Shown here: positions 22,001 through 36,500 of the stretch, piece by piece | How positions within the stretch are numbered: position 1 is the stretch's first letter | Layout: the number at the start of each line of letters is the position of its first letter | Source: Polydactylus sextarius | Lineage: Eukaryota; Chordata; Actinopteri; Polynemidae | Direction of reading: 5' to 3' | Length of the DNA stretch: 64,000 nucleotides | Assembly: GCA_016801845.1 (NCBI GenBank) | Contig: CM028908.1 | Location: 19,851,047-19,915,046 of the forward strand | Program-made: the position numbers and the translations under genes | Notes under the pieces: generated by a model | What the model saw: the letters and a program-made list of their open reading frames with translations, nothing else | What the model was told of the DNA's origin: nothing | Databases searched by the model: none

Positions 22001-24769
22001 TCTGTCTCTCCCTCCCTCTGTGTGTCTTTCCCTCTCTTTTCCTCCTCTCTCACACTCTGGTGTTCAGCTGGGCTACCTCCCTTCCTCCTCCCTCCTCCCT
22101 CCCATCAGGATCCAGACTTCGTGGAGCCGAAGCTGCAAAAACTCACTTCCTGGAGCTGGTGTTCACTTCCTTTTCTTTTTGTGGGACTTCCTGTGCTGCC
22201 TCTGTGATCAGACCGGTCAGAGCTGACTCTCTGGGAGAGACTTCCTGATGCACAGACAGCTGGGGAGATAATTCTCCCTTTCTGCCTTTGTCAGGATTTT
22301 TTTTCTATCTCTTGCTCTGTCTCCAGAGGTCTTCTTTTCCCGCTGTACTGTTTTTCCATTTGCTCTGCTAAACTGCTAAAGGTTTATTTTTGATCAGATG
22401 CAAAGCAAATCAGATCCCCCAGAGATAGATAACCTTCTAAGAGGAGCAGACTTATGAAACATAACATCACAGGATAATGAGCCTAACAGATATCATACAA
22501 CCTCATGACATCAAACCAAGGCACAAAGAGCAGCTCATGTTTGCTGATCTGTGGAGAATATGTTCTAATATCACACCAGGCTGTCCCATCCATTAGTCCT
22601 GATGTTCACCTCACCCAGCACCTCTCCCTCCCCTCTGGCTCTGAGTAGAGGAATGTAGTGGGTGTGGGCCCTGGTAGCGAGCAGAGACTGGCTCTAGTCG
22701 GTACGCCAAGGCCCAGGAACAGGCTTCTGCGATGGTGCAGGCAGGACAGAGCACAGACAGTTAGTGAGAAGGAGGCCTCAGTGGGTGAGCAAACACAGGC
22801 CTACTGAGGGAAACAGAGAGCGATAGAGGGAAATGGAGCATGAGGTGTGGGAGTGTACAAGGTGTAAGAGAAAATATAGTTTGATTTTAGACGCCTCTCT
22901 GTCTGAGCTCTTGGTATATCCATCCTGCAGCGTATCACCCATCATCTATAAATGTTATTTTATCACACATTTACGTGTCTTGCAAAAAAAGGAGGAAAAA
23001 AAAGAGAGAAATTAAGCTCAAGGCAAAAACATCTGCTTCTTCTTTCTACCAGCATATGTTCACCTTATGCCACTTCTACTCTTTATGTCCATCTGGCAAC
23101 CTGGGCCACTGGTGACAGCAGGGTGGCAGCTCCAGGGTCAGGCCAGAGCAGAGAAGCCAGCAGGGAGCAGGACTAACCTGGGAATAGAAATATAGGATCC
23201 TGTGTTTCTTAGCAATATAACTTGAGGAGAAGCTATGGGCCGCTGAAATCCAGTGTGCCACCTCAGCTTCCCCGCCTCACATGTAGGCCAAACTGTGAGA
23301 GGTTCCTTTGAGCCGAATGGATGTGGCTAACACATGGACTCTTTACAGACAGAACACGTTGTGTGTCAGTGAGCTCTGTGCTTTGTGCAACAGACAAATG
23401 GGTTTAGTGTGTTGCTCCTCTGTTTGCACGGCTGCTCTCGTATGTTTGAGGTTCTCCGAGGGGAATGACCTGGCAGGGGCAATAAATAGTTGGACTGGAT
23501 AACTAGTGTTGTTTCAGCTTAACTGTCAGTCTATAATCAAACAAGCCAGAGGGATACCTATTGAAGTGTACAGGGGCTTAAGGTTTATATTACCTCAGTT
23601 AACATCTACACAGATACTATCAAGGTGTCTAGAATCTAATCTGTGCAAACACAGTCAGAGAGATACTGAACAAGTGAAGGTGCCTTTGTGACAACCTGTG
23701 GCCATTTCGCTTTCCTTTCAAAACAACAGTAAAAGCAGCAGTGACACAATATCATCCACAATCCATCATAATTAAGGTGATGTCGTTTTTTGGAAATCAT
23801 CTCATGGAGCTGGTGGTTTGGACCTGAGGGAGGACGAGGGCTGTGATCCGGGTATGTTCCGACGGAATCCCCCCATCTTCGTCGTGCCCTGGCCCCGGTC
23901 CGCTTGGCTCGCCCCGGCTGGCTGTTCCCTGGAGTGCTGAGTGACAGGAGTACACCACGGCCTCTCCACACGTCCCCCACTTCCTGAGCTACTGCTGGGT
24001 TCGGCAGCCTTCGGGAGCTCCACATGGCAGCAGGCTAAGTACACGCACAGGAAGAGGTGACATCTGAAACAGCAAATGCTGTGATTGTTTGTTTGTCGTC
24101 TCTTCGAAACTGGTGAAAGTTTTGTGTGTCTCCATTGTATCTCAGGGTCGTGTCATCGCACTGGAGCATCTGCCAAATAATAACACTGACTACAGCCAAC
24201 ATTCAAATTCAACATAAATGTTTTCATTTTATTTCATGGAACTGCAGAAAAACACTTGGAAATCACAGTTTGTTCATAATTTCTTTGACGATTCATGAAA
24301 CACAGTGACAATTATGACATTTCTTTGGGTTTACTAAATAATATAAAGTATTATCAGCTGTTTTAATTATCTAAAAAGAAAAACAGCAGAGAATCCAACA
24401 TATAAATCACACTTACACCAGGGAAAACAAATGTGTCAACAAATGTTCTCCAATACATTTATTACAACAAAAGAGCTAAGATTATAACGTTTGTGAAGCA
24501 AAACTTATATTTTCTTGCTTGAAATCTTACAAACTTGCTCATCAAGTTTGTGAAAAAAAAATGTAATAATGAATTCCAACACATCCATGGTATTAACCAG
24601 CTTAGCCCAGAATGTTTTTTCATATAAAAGGAGATGCTTTAGGAGAGCTCAGGGATGAATGTGTAATGAGCTCGAAATAACCTAAAGCTTTTTTTCTCTC
24701 TCTTTTTCTCTTCTCTGTGTCCTCCCTCCCTCCTCCCCTCTGTCTTTTTTTCTCCTCTTTTGGGAAACA
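22001..24769. other. Intergenic, no gene seen
   Basis: Pyrimidine-rich at 22000-22110 and mixed elsewhere. A short CpG-containing patch at 23840-24045 carries overlapping frames without domains. No supported gene. Confidence 0.55.
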
Positions 24770-24945
24770 TGCCTTTCCCAGCTGCACAGCCCCCACAGCG
24801 CGAGGCCAGGCCAGGAGCACAGCTGGCCAGACTTGGTGGAGCCAGTCGACAGGCGCATGGAGCGCAGCCCGCCCAGGGCCCGCTTCCTCCGCAAACATGC
24901 CCAGGTGTGGGGCCTCCGAGCTGGGCTTCTGATCTCCACCAAACA
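24770..24945. promoter_or_regulatory. GC-rich candidate regulatory block
   Basis: A pyrimidine tract ending in CCCAG precedes a CpG-rich segment open in more than one frame. Frames read into a GT repeat on the 3' side and give no known protein. It could be a noncoding-RNA exon or an enhancer. Confidence 0.25.
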
Positions 24946-26202
24946 GCACTGTGTGTGTATGTGTGTGTGTGTAGGGAGGGACGATGGGATGAGGGATCAA
25001 GAAGGCAAAAAAGGGGGAAGAGGAGGAGGGATGGGGGGGGTTGTGTCATGGTGTGTGTGGAGGGGGGTCCCTGTTGAAGCTGTGTCAACATTGTGTGTTA
25101 ATGTGTGTGAGTATGTGTATCTGTATCTGCATGTGTTTGTGTTTCGGGAAGTGAGGGGTCACCCCTGGGGGAGACAGTGGGCAACAACAATTACTGCAGC
25201 ATTGTAGCTAAATTGTGTCTGAATTGTTCGTCCCTGCCCACAGTCGTTCTGTGCCAGGAGAGAGAAGCTTAGAGTGGGTACGTAATTACTGTGCAGTGGT
25301 TCATTTGAAAGATGCAACACTGCTTGTTAGCATATAATAGAAAATAAATGATCACCTGCAGGATGAGTACATACTCAAGCTGAGCTCCGAGGGCTGTATG
25401 AAGAATATAATTCTGTGCAGATTACTGATTACATTCAATGTTTTAAACATATCAGACTCTGTAGATTTCTGCTGGGCTCCCTGAGCTCTTAACACACTTA
25501 AACAAAAACACACTTGTGAACGTATCCAGCTCAGGCCACAGCGTTCGCCTGAGTAACTTTCCCATAAATCACTTCATAAATCACTGCACAAATGTACAAC
25601 TTAAACGATTTCAGACTGCTTCATAACGGTGACATTACCTGTAGCTGATTTGATATGCAGCCCCCTCCTTCACTTCCCTCTTTCTTTTTACTGTATCACA
25701 ACTGATGGTGACCTCACACTGGCCTGGTTGACATCCAATCCAAGCATTTAACTTTATAACCAGATTCCAACATGCACATGAGCCTACAAACACACACACA
25801 TACACACACAGGAACAACCTCAGCACACTGCACCAGATGAAACAGTGTAACAAGAGGCGTTCGAGCTGAGGTCAGACCAGATAAGATGAGGCTAGACAGC
25901 CTAAGATAAGCTCTTTGAACTGCTCTATCTGCAACGTCAGGGAGACGTTCTAGCCTCCAGCCATTTCACATGATGACTGCTGGCCAGCCGGCTGCTGCTG
26001 CTGGCCTGTTTGTGGCCTAGCCCTGCTACTAATTAACCGGGAGAGCCCTGAGCCCTCTGACTAACTGCCTTGTCTCTTGCAATCCCCCCTACCCAGGACT
26101 GCTCATGCATGCATGCTAACAGACACTCTTGCAGATGCACACATGGAGTATACACACAGATTCCTATCTGGTGTGGACCCCAGGAGGATCTTAGATGGTG
26201 TA
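24946..26202. other. Intergenic, no gene seen
   Basis: GT-rich run at 24950-25140, otherwise ordinary noncoding sequence. Confidence 0.55.
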
Positions 26203-26218
26203 GGTGGCCCTCTTGTGG
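26203..26218 (-). promoter_or_regulatory. CTCF-like site (minus orientation)
   Basis: Minus strand CCACAAGAGGGCCACC fits the CTCF core CCASNAGRGGGC closely. Convergent with the plus sites at 6.3-6.4 kb. Confidence 0.5.
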
Positions 26219-27112
26219 TACAAAATGGAGGCTGTGGAAGACAGTATGACATTCTCATGTGTTTGCTCACGTGTTGAGTCTTTCTCTTAAAATCCTAATG
26301 TGTGTAATGAGCGAATAGTGAAAAATCAGGCCTCACACATAAGCTCAATATGTAAGTGCTACATACTGAAAACTACAATTCACCCTTGAAACTAATGATC
26401 ACATTCATTATCAAATAATCTGTCAGTAATTTTTAGGACGGAGCAATTTATCATTTGGTCTTAGCCAGATTTACTTGTACCTCAGAGGTTACATCTGTGG
26501 AAAGAGTCTGTAATAGCTCAGCTAATTTGATAAATTAGAAATTATGATTTCATTTTATATTTATGAATATGGAGTCTTAACAGTTAGTTGATATAAATGG
26601 ATAGAGGGTGGTTGGGACATTCCGCTTCTGCCACCACCCAGCTGTGCAATCCACTTACAGTCAGACTTATTATATCATCAGTAGAATTAAATAAAATCCA
26701 TCTTAATAATCGATGAGTGGGAACACATTTTTTAAAGAAAGGCATGATATCTGGGAAACTGACTCTAACAGGACCACACAAGGAAACACAAAAGAAACAG
26801 GGATCCACCAGTTTTGTTCTCATCATTTCAGCATCCCACTCTGTGTCGTTTCATCTTGTCAGGGTTGTACGTCTCTATAAATCTCACTGTACTCATGTTG
26901 TTGAGCCTTGTCCACTTCATTGTCTAATGTGAGCTTATGATTACAGTCCAGTCAGAGGTCTGTGCTGTGTTTTAGCAGTGCTCCTCTCCCACGGTGCAGA
27001 GGTTAAAGCCCAGTTAACCTCACATGTCCAGGAGCATTCCACAGGCTGTCAGCTGTTTTTATCCTGAAGTGTCCCACCGAGGGTCTGAGCCTTGATGCTG
27101 GAAAACATCCCA
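26219..27112. other. Intergenic, no gene seen
   Basis: AT-rich sequence; short frames only, no domain or splice support. Confidence 0.55.
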
Positions 27113-27133
27113 TTGTATCCCAATGGGATACAA
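27113..27133. repeat. Near-perfect palindrome, 10-bp arms
   Basis: TTGTATCCCA, one base, TGGGATACAA: a perfect inverted repeat with a 1-nt centre, about 40 bp before a long CA array. No transposon ends recognised around it. Confidence 0.9.
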
Positions 27134-27173
27134 CACAACACAGTCAAGGTGTTTGAACAACCCCAATGCGCGT

Positions 27174-27174
<1 letters not shown>

Positions 27175-27261
<87 letters not shown>
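27175..27261 (+). repeat. (CA)n microsatellite
   Basis: About 43 uninterrupted CA units. Confidence 0.98.
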
Positions 27262-27262
<1 letters not shown>

Positions 27263-28380
27263 TGGAAGCTGATGCTGTGTGAGAGCCAGTGCTACTAGAA
27301 TCTCACCATGAGTAAGCACAGGTATATTTAGGGGGATCAGCTGGGATTTGTGTGTGTAAGAGTGTGTGAATAGGTGTATTTGTGTGTTTCAGTGCTGTCT
27401 TTGTGTCTGCTAGTTGGACAAAAAATGGTGGCTTGCCCACCTGTTCACACACACACATGCAGCAGTGGACAGATAGGGAAGCAGCCTGCTGTATTCACAC
27501 AGGACACAGTCATGGCTGGGTGGACAATCACACACAAACAGACAAACACACACACACGCACTCACAGACTGAGCTCCACATTTTTTTTTCTTCCTACGTT
27601 CACCTGTTTGTTCAGAGGATGTCTGCAGCCTGATCAACTTAAACACAGCACCAGTGTTTCCACGCTACCTGTTTGAACAGCTGAGTGTAGCCGTTGACTT
27701 TAGCACTTTGCACAATAGCATGGGATTGGTTTTGGAAATGCACTCAGGCCTCCTCCACCTCCTCCTCCTGTTCTCTCTCTGCTCGTGTGGACTTGCGTGG
27801 ATGTGTTAAACGCTGCCCGGTGACCCACTGGAAGACTTTTTTTTCTTCCCTTCAAAATAGCTCACTCTGGTCTGATGGAGTACAATAAGAAATCTGGTTT
27901 TAACTGCATGTTTGTGGTCCGCATTGCTTACTATATATGGGCCGTGCCTCCCAGTCCAACATCTAATTATGTGTTGAGCGCTGATGGGAAAGGATTACAC
28001 ACACACATACACACTCACATATTCACATCCAGCAGGAATCTGTAATTGTGTGAATGCACTCTGTGGATGTTGGAGTGGATGTGAAGTATGGGAAGCAGTG
28101 TGCTATTGAGGGAATGCCCTGGTGCCAGTGAGACTAGGGAGCGGAGCAGCAGACGAGTTGTGGTGGAGCAAAAACAGGAGAGACGGCAGCGTTTATGACA
28201 CCGAGCTGCATTCCTCTCTGATCTATCGGCAGCTGCACGCCGTTGGGCATCACAGGCATTTAAAGAAATGCCTTCCCATGCATGCAAACACACATGTAAA
28301 AAAAATAATCAAGAGGCAAAAAGGTACACATGGAAAAGGTTGATAACTGTTAAAAATTGGATCTTTCTATCTGATACAGG
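27262..28380. other. Intergenic, no gene seen
   Basis: Contains short GT/CA runs near 27350-27390, 27445 and 27545. No supported gene. Confidence 0.55.
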
Positions 28381-28620
28381 CAGTGAGGGAGACGATTACA
28401 GGCGTAACGCGGCACAGCGGGCCCATCGGCGTCCGTCTGTCGCTGGCCAGCCCGTTTTTTGGGGGTCCGGGCGGAGGGGTTTTGCGGCTGCGGTGCTGCC
28501 TGAGGCCTGGCTGGGCTGATTTACAGGCGGCGTGGGGACATGTGCCGGGGATACTCCCAGAGCAGCCTGGTGGGGGCCAAAACAGCCACACTGCTGCTGC
28601 CTGCACATCTGGAGTCTAGA
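28381..28620. promoter_or_regulatory. CpG-rich island-like block
   Basis: Abrupt CpG-rich segment (GCGGCACAGCGGGCCCATCG and similar) inside AT-richer DNA, preceded by an acceptor-like GATACAG. A frame stays open for about 78 codons but ends without a donor and matches nothing I know. More likely a regulatory element or noncoding-RNA exon than a protein exon. Confidence 0.35.
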
Positions 28621-31600
28621 CTGAGTGGCTCTGCTGAGCGCCTCACTCCCTCCCTTCTTCTTCTCTCTCCACATCCATATCCATCCAACCATCCCTCTGC
28701 CTCAGCTGCTCTGCTGCCCCCCCCTCCCACCTTCATCCACTGTTTGTGTAGCTGCCGGGGCTCAGTTGAAATTTAAGATCAGCTCTCACTTTTTCCCTTC
28801 TCCCACTCACTTTCTTTCACCCTTGTCTCTTTCTCTCTCTTTTCTCTTTCTTACCCAACACATCTGATGAAGGTCATAATAGTCAGAAGAAAAAAAAATG
28901 AGTGCACGACATGGAGCGCATGTGGAAGACATCATAGAGGGGATTGTTATTCCTCTCCCTCTGAATGCTGGAGCCTAAGTGTTCACAGGGGGACCCTCCA
29001 GTGATCTTTCAAGGAACTGAGGACTGAGCTCGCAAGCCAAAGAGCGGTCATATAAACATATTGGCTCTGACATACATAATAAACAGCAGTGTGATAAACA
29101 TGATACTTTGCATACTCACACACAGACACAAAGCCTTGTTTTAATAGTGGCTCCTGTTGGTTCCTGTCAGGACAAATGTTCCTTGCTTTGCTTAAGAACT
29201 TGTAAAGATGAAGGCTGCTGTCCGATTAAACACCCCTGTGCTTCATCCTCCCTTCCTTTACCTCATTACTTCCAGCACAGTTACACACACACACACACAC
29301 ACACACGTTCCCTAACTTTTTAACTATTTCTATCTCCTCGCTTTCTCTCTCACACACACAAAGAGATAAAACTTATGCTGATGTTTTCTCTTTGTTTTGT
29401 TGCACATACATCACACAAGGGAGAGATCATTAGCTTTGAAGAGGCGACCAAAATGTCTAAAGCGACACATATGTGTTATCACTGACGTGATAGATAAAAC
29501 ACTCGGATGGTGTTGGGAGGCAGTTAGGAACTACTGCATTTCAGCTGAGACATAAGTTGTTATGCAAATTTTCCATTGTGCCTGACAAAGGCTGCTTTAA
29601 ATATTATAACTGCTTCATGCATCAGGGTTTCCCCTTGGCACACAAGCACAATCACAATAGTGTTCCCCCTTTAAACAGTGGAAAGTTGTAGCAGGAACAA
29701 CTTCTGTCAGAGGATCCAGAGAAGCAGGCGTCAGTGTAATTTAATGCAGACAAACAGCGACCTCTCTTTCTTTCCATGTAGCCTGATTTCCTCTCCTAGT
29801 AATGAACATGAACTTTTTTTTTTTTTTTTACTGCCATGTTCACCCAATCGCATTCATGCCGTGTCATACACTGCGGGATAAATGACTGCGTTCAACCCTC
29901 TGGTGTTAAACAGGTCGTAAAAGCGGCTATGTGATACTCTCCAACAAGGCCTGAACCTGTGCGGCAGCTCGCCTGACTGTCGCCTGCCTGCTTGTCTCCC
30001 CACACCCCTCAAATGGAACAAATTATCCAGCTACTTGGGTAAAACAAGGTAATATTCATTTTCGAAAGGAGTAAAGAAAGAAAGAAAACATCTGGATAGC
30101 ACTGGTTAGTGTTTGCCTTCTCTGGAAGCGATTAGAACAAACAGTGTTCCTACTTTAAATGGTCTTCTCTCACTCTCACGTTTCACTCTGCTTGAACCTT
30201 GCACATCCTCTCACCACCTGTGGCAGCTCTGGTTCCCACCCTAGTTTTTTGTCACAGGGCAGATATGGAGGGCGAGGGAAGGGGGGAAGACATAAGATAC
30301 AAGAGGAGGGAGTTTGCAAAGAGAACAAATAGTCCCAAGTGCTAGAGGTGACCCCAGCTCTTCAGGTTACAGGTGCAAATGGTAGACATGGCTCTCAGTT
30401 GTGTTGAAGCCGCAGGGTTTGAGTATCACTCATGACAAAGGTCGAGGAGACAGGTTTGCTGCTCTGCAAGGGTCATACGGATTAAAAGTTCTCCACAACT
30501 GCTTCAAGTGCTGTGCTGACCCAGACTGATGTGAGAAACAAAAAAGGAATCTCTGCTGACATCTTAAAATACCTCTGATTGGTCACTGACCAAAACTAAA
30601 GCTTTACTCAGCAGAGAATCATAAAAACACGTTTTGACCTTTGCAAACAATGCAGCAGTGGTCACAACAACGCTGACATATCTATTTCTGCCTCATTGAC
30701 AGCCACAAATAGACCTGAATGCCAAGTGATTTACTGTAAACCAGGCAAAGAGGCAGCTGGATGGATTTTGTTATTTCAAGACTAAGAGCTGAATCATATT
30801 GTCCTGGTGAGACCCATATATTGCACAATAAATGAGTGCGCATCCAAGAGAAAGAGAGAGGGAGGGTGTTTTGCAGTCATGAGTCTGCACAGCTAGTTTT
30901 GTTTTTGGTGTCCTGGTGTTGCACAATAAGCCACCAGCCAGCTGGCTACAGGCGTGTGCACCGTTACTGTGTGTTGAGACCTGCAGATTGTGTGTGAATC
31001 ATCAGGTTTACCAAGACAACACCACTATCAACCCACAGCCTGTCCAACGCCCCGCTGGGAGAGGCTCAGCAGCAGTGGTAGTGCTGCCAGAGCTACTGTT
31101 GGTGTGTTTGTATTCAGAGTCAAAGCTAATTTATGCTCGTCCATATTCGTAGATACGCAGACATGCAGAGCCCCCTTCGTCGTTGTGTAGCCAGTCCGAC
31201 CCCCTATGTGTGGGCTGACGTACACCTCCCCAATTTTTTATCTAACCGTCAAAAAGATGGAGACTGCATGGAGACCACAGGGCTGTGATTGGTCCGCTAG
31301 AATGGCATCATTTCTGGAATCTCACTTTGCCGGTAGCATTCCTTCCACAACAACAACACCGCCAGCCGTTTGTTCTCATCTCATATATCTCATTTTGTTG
31401 TGTGTGGAGGAACAAGGCCAGGTGGTAAATAACCAGTCAACGACAGTCGGTAGTCGTAACGGAAAAAAAAATGTAATGGCCCCCAACTGTTCTGGCGGTA
31501 AATTGCTTTGCGACACCCACCAACTGACGGAGAATTTCAAAAGGGTTCAAAGCCGTGTGGCCACGCAGTATGCAGTTGGAGAAGCATAACGAGGCCTTTA

Positions 31601-32280
31601 TAGACAAAAACAGATTTATCCTGTTGTCCAAAAGCTTGGATGCACTGTGTCTGGTGACAAAAATAGGTATGCACAGGTGAAACACTGCCATCACACAAGG
31701 GTCTTGAAGTTTATTTCTTTATTAAAGCAGTGCACCAGCTCTCCTGCAACAAACGTGATGGGAGAGGAGCTCCCACAAACAGAAAAATATTTATTATTGC
31801 AAAAGATATTTTCAGCACAAATTATATCACATCACCTTTGTCTTTTGAAACTTGGGTTTTTCCACTATCTCCAAGGCCACTTTGCTCATCCAAAACTGGA
31901 CTGTATGTTCTTGTAAAAAATCAATATAAAAAATTGTCACTTTTCCATCACATGATAAAAAGCAATCAGACTGCTGCAGGTGGTGAGAAGTGCTGTGTAT
32001 ATGATCTGACTGCTGATAAAGTGGTGACAAAGTCATAAATACAGTCGCTAAGAGAAGCAATTACACAGGAACAGTGAGTGAGAATTGCTGTATATCATCT
32101 GTTTGGGTAGATAAAATCAACAAAGACTAATTAATGTTAATGCATTCTTAACACCTCTGATGTTTTTCAATCAATACCCATAACTTTTTAACACGCCCTG
32201 CTCTGTTGTTTCATCACCACTGACTGTCAAATCACATAAAACCTCATAAAGTCGAGGCAAACTACAACTACCAGGTAAGT
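28621..32280. other. Intergenic, no gene seen
   Basis: Includes a (CA)n run at 29282-29306 and a T tract near 29815-29829. Frames at 31206-31589 and 31730-32038 are not supported by domains or splice sites. Confidence 0.55.
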
Positions 32281-35200
32281 TAAAAAAAAATGGATGTTTT
32301 GTGTGATTCCAGCTGTGAGTCGTGGTTACAGAAGCACAGCAGGCTTTGCAGAATAAGTATTCCCATTTGTTATTAACGATTATAATTTTAAGTTTGCTAG
32401 ATATTGGCTATATTCATAACACAAGAATAAAGGGGATATTCGTTTTGCATTTGATCTGAACTCACAATAACAGCTCACTGTGATTGTTAAACTACTCCCT
32501 GCAATATTTCTTAACAGAGCTTTTGCCAAAAATGTCTGATTTATGTGCATTTTCAATGAACAACAGTTTCTAGTGCATAGCTAACTGACAAACATTTCCT
32601 ATTTCCTGTGACTTCATAATAAAAGCGAACTTCTACTTCATCGGTTCAATGATTTTAATGCAAAGCTGTAGCAGTAGCAAATAAAGGCAATATCATCACA
32701 GATACTGTAGAAATATAAATGTGATAAATGTGATACCTCAACTGGCAACAGTACTGCCAGAACTTACTTAAATGAAAATCTTTGACATTGCTACTTGTAA
32801 CTTTTAAAGCAAAATGTTACATAAAATCAATTTAATGTTATATGTTGCTCTCTGAAAATTGTTTATTTCACAGTAAAAATCGTTGGTTATAAGAGGTAAG
32901 TGACCTATTCTCAGGTCTGTGTAATTATGTTAAAAACTATTGAAGCATGTTTATGACACCTTTGATTAAATGTTGTCACATTAAAAGTTGTCACCCTTAA
33001 TCACCTGCCATTGTGTTGACACAATTACAGGTGACAGGAAACTTGCTATTATAGCACTGACTCAGCTGGATCATGTTAAAATAAACACCATTGCTCCAAA
33101 TCTCTGTGCGTGTGTGTGTGAGCCTGTGTGTGCGTGAAGCAGTATATGCTAAAACAGTCAGCTGCAGTGACTGTGTAAAGTGTTTTACTGTGCATCAGCT
33201 CCACTTGTAAACTGCTCCACTGTGTTAACATGGTTTGTTACAAACTGCCTTAAGAGTGTTTTTTACGGCTGTGTTGTGACGTACTGGACCGTCCCCTGTC
33301 TGCAGGTGGCACTTAACCTTTTGCTCAACTTTTCCACTCTCCAACTGTATCGCTCTCCTTCCCTTTCACTCACTGGCTGGTTTCACCTTATTGGTTATTC
33401 ACTTGTTTCAATGTGTGAACTGGAATGAGCAATCTTTCTATTTATGTATCATCTATCATCCTCCTATTGTTGCCATCTGAGATCTCACTTTGCTTATGAC
33501 AGTGAGCCAAGCATTGGCCAGCAGATACTTGTCAAACTTGCAGCAATGCCTGTAATAACAACTCTATTGGTAGTCACAACAATAACCGTCAGGGACATAT
33601 TTAAAAAGATTATGAGCTCATCTCCCTGGGTGTAGGCTCTACCATTACGTTAAGAAAACATACAAACAGAAAGGGTGAAGCTGTCATTTGGATTTAATGG
33701 GCACAGTGTAAGGTAGAACATGTAGTTTGTATGAAACACTGTTAGTGTGTATGAGGCCTCTCTTCCAGGAGCTCAGTACCTTTGGGAAATAATGAAAAAT
33801 AAACATAGAGCCTTGATGTTGACTCAGAGATAAGATCCACAGGTTATTACTGCACTCATGTCTCCACTGCTCTCCCATGGCTCTTGGATGAGTTTATGTA
33901 ATCTAACCAGATGGCTGACCCACCCTCCTCCTCTTCTCATAATCCCTCACTACCTCCACCTCCACCTTTGGCCTCCAGGGCAAAGCCTGTCAGATGCTAC
34001 TGTCATGACTCGTGTATACCTATTGCTTTCCAGCTATAATTGATAGATGGAGGGTGTGTATGACACTAATCTTCTTGAGCTGAGGTCTCTCAACTAACAT
34101 GGTCTGATCAATACAAATCATAAATGGAAACAGTGGTTTAGTCTGCATGCATCAATTGTGGTTAGCTATCAAAGTGTGATGTTCCTGTCATCTGTAAAGA
34201 TACTGTACACACAGGGATTTCAGGGGAAAACTGAGAGTATTATCACTTGACAGGCCCCTAAAGTTTTGACACCAATTCTACTAACACTCCTTAATCTGTT
34301 CTTATTATTAAGATGCTGGTCCACCTACTCCAATGTATATTTCAGTGCACTGCCCCAAAAATGCAAGACATTCTCAGACAAGGGCTTTCAACAAGGACTT
34401 TCAAAGGGGAACATGGAGTCAGGGTGGAAATACAGATGGCATGAAAAAACTCACTAAGATAGTCTCATAGGTGTAAAAGGACTAAATAATTACAATAGGT
34501 TGGCAATCTCACCTCAAATCCATCCATAATTTCACATACACAATCGACTACAGACCTAACACGACTCCATCTTACATAGAAATTCCTTTTTTTTTTTTTT
34601 TGCAAATGCAGATTTAAACACACGTTTTCCAAAACAAATCCATAGACGTGCATGGCTTGTGAAAATGGTCCAAGATGGTGGCGTCCTCTTGTGGTTCAAA
34701 TTGGTAAACGGAATTGTAGAGGATTTTATTTCAATATTTTTATTTGAGCTCTTACAACTAATTCCTGAGACTTTATTTTTAAGCCCTTTTTTTTTTACTG
34801 ACAAGTTTTATGATAATTCTCTAATATTAAATCTTGCTGCCGTCCATTTTTAGAGGCTGTTGTTCTGGTGTAGTAGATAAAACTGACATATCTACATGTG
34901 ATTATATAATATGGCGACAGAAGATACTTCAGAGAGAAAACCTGGCACTAACCTTTCTGTCGTATCTAGTCCAAGCTGCTGACCGTGTCACTGCTTTAAT
35001 CAAAGTGCACCTGTGACCGAATGACAGATCAGATATCAATGCGCACGACATTTTTAACTAGTCTGCAGTTTTTCTTCTTGACGACTTCCCCATTGAAATT
35101 AATTGAGTTAATTAGACTTTCCTCTCGCAAAACCGTCAGTAAACGTCTTCATTATGTTGCAAGTTCAGTTTTATCAACACATAAGTGCTGTAAATGACTT

Positions 35201-36500
35201 TATTGATGATCAGTAGGGGTCGCTGTGAACTAAGCAAAGACCTGTCAGATGAACCAAAACTTCAAAGCAGGTAAGTCACAGTGACAATGTGTCTACACTT
35301 TATTTAAACTTTGTTAAAAACAATAGATTAACATGATATGACTCTTACTCTACTTTCTAGGAGAAAAGTAAGATAGAAGATTAGTGTTAAATTAGTGCTG
35401 TGGTTTCTTTTTCCTTTTTTTTTTTTTTAGCCAACATTGAGCTGAAATGTGTCTGCAGATGTAGTTTTTCTACACAGGAGCGTCTCCATCAGACTGTAAG
35501 TCTGTGAATGTGATATTAATAGACTGTGAGAGATGTTTGGCGATTCAATTGACTGAATGAATTATAGATGATATGTCCTGGAAAATATTACTCTAACCTC
35601 TGAACAAAACATTAGAGATCTCCAGAGCTGCTACAGCCTTTCTCCCAGTCTGCAGCCAGAGACAGACTGGTGTCATCAATACTCCCACTGTTTCTCTGAT
35701 GCTTCATCTCTTTTATCTGTGTCTGTCTGTCTGATGCAGGCGCACGCAGGTCAGCTGTATGGGTCAGACTGTTATTTTGTGTAATTTGGCCATATAATAT
35801 AAAATGATGCCTTTTACTCCCTGTATGTGCCTTATAGACATGTTTTATAATAGAGGCATAGAGATAGATGCTCTGCCTGATGCAGGTCTCAGACTGGTGC
35901 AGTCACTCACCACAAGATGGGAGATAACTGATTACGAATGAAATAGCAACAACGATTTTATCATGTGAAAACACTTTCTTTCTTTCTTGCTGTTTTTCCC
36001 AACCCGATCAGCAAGTTGATGTTATCACTCACTGCTAAATCATTTTCAGTACTTCATTTTGTTTTATTTTTAAGAGCTTTATCTCTAAAGTAATGTGCAA
36101 TACAACAGCCAGATAAATTGATATAAAAGAAATTAGTAAGTAAGACACTCTCCAAGTGTAAAGTAACAATCTGAGATGTAACTCATTTGATGGCTCTGTA
36201 CAGTGGTATGACACAATGATGCTGTTTTACAAGTCAACGTACTTTAACATTTTATAGAGTATTGATAAGAAATGAGACAATCAACTCATGAAGATTAACA
36301 TGAAGATTTAAATATTGTTTTTTATTGTCACGCTACTGTGCGGTTTCATTTAATCACTCCTTTGCTCTCCCTGCTATTACAAATCAGAGTTTGTTATGGA
36401 AATGTGTTTATGTATTATCATAATTTAAGTTCTAATGTTGTAGAGCTGAGAAATACTGTCATCGCCTGTAAATCTATTAAGTTTTAGATTAGTGATTCCC
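32281..36500. other. AT-rich intergenic, no gene seen
   Basis: Low-GC sequence. Isolated motifs such as AAGATGGTGGCGTCCTCTTG near 34672 and CAGTAGGGGTCGCTG near 35211 resemble decayed CTCF-like or repeat-borne sequences. No gene. Confidence 0.5.

Noticed and set aside
34560..35230. AAGATGGTGGCGTCCTCTTG and AGTAGGGGTCGCTG as further CTCF sites
   Set aside because: Mismatches at core positions; kept only as decayed or chance matches.
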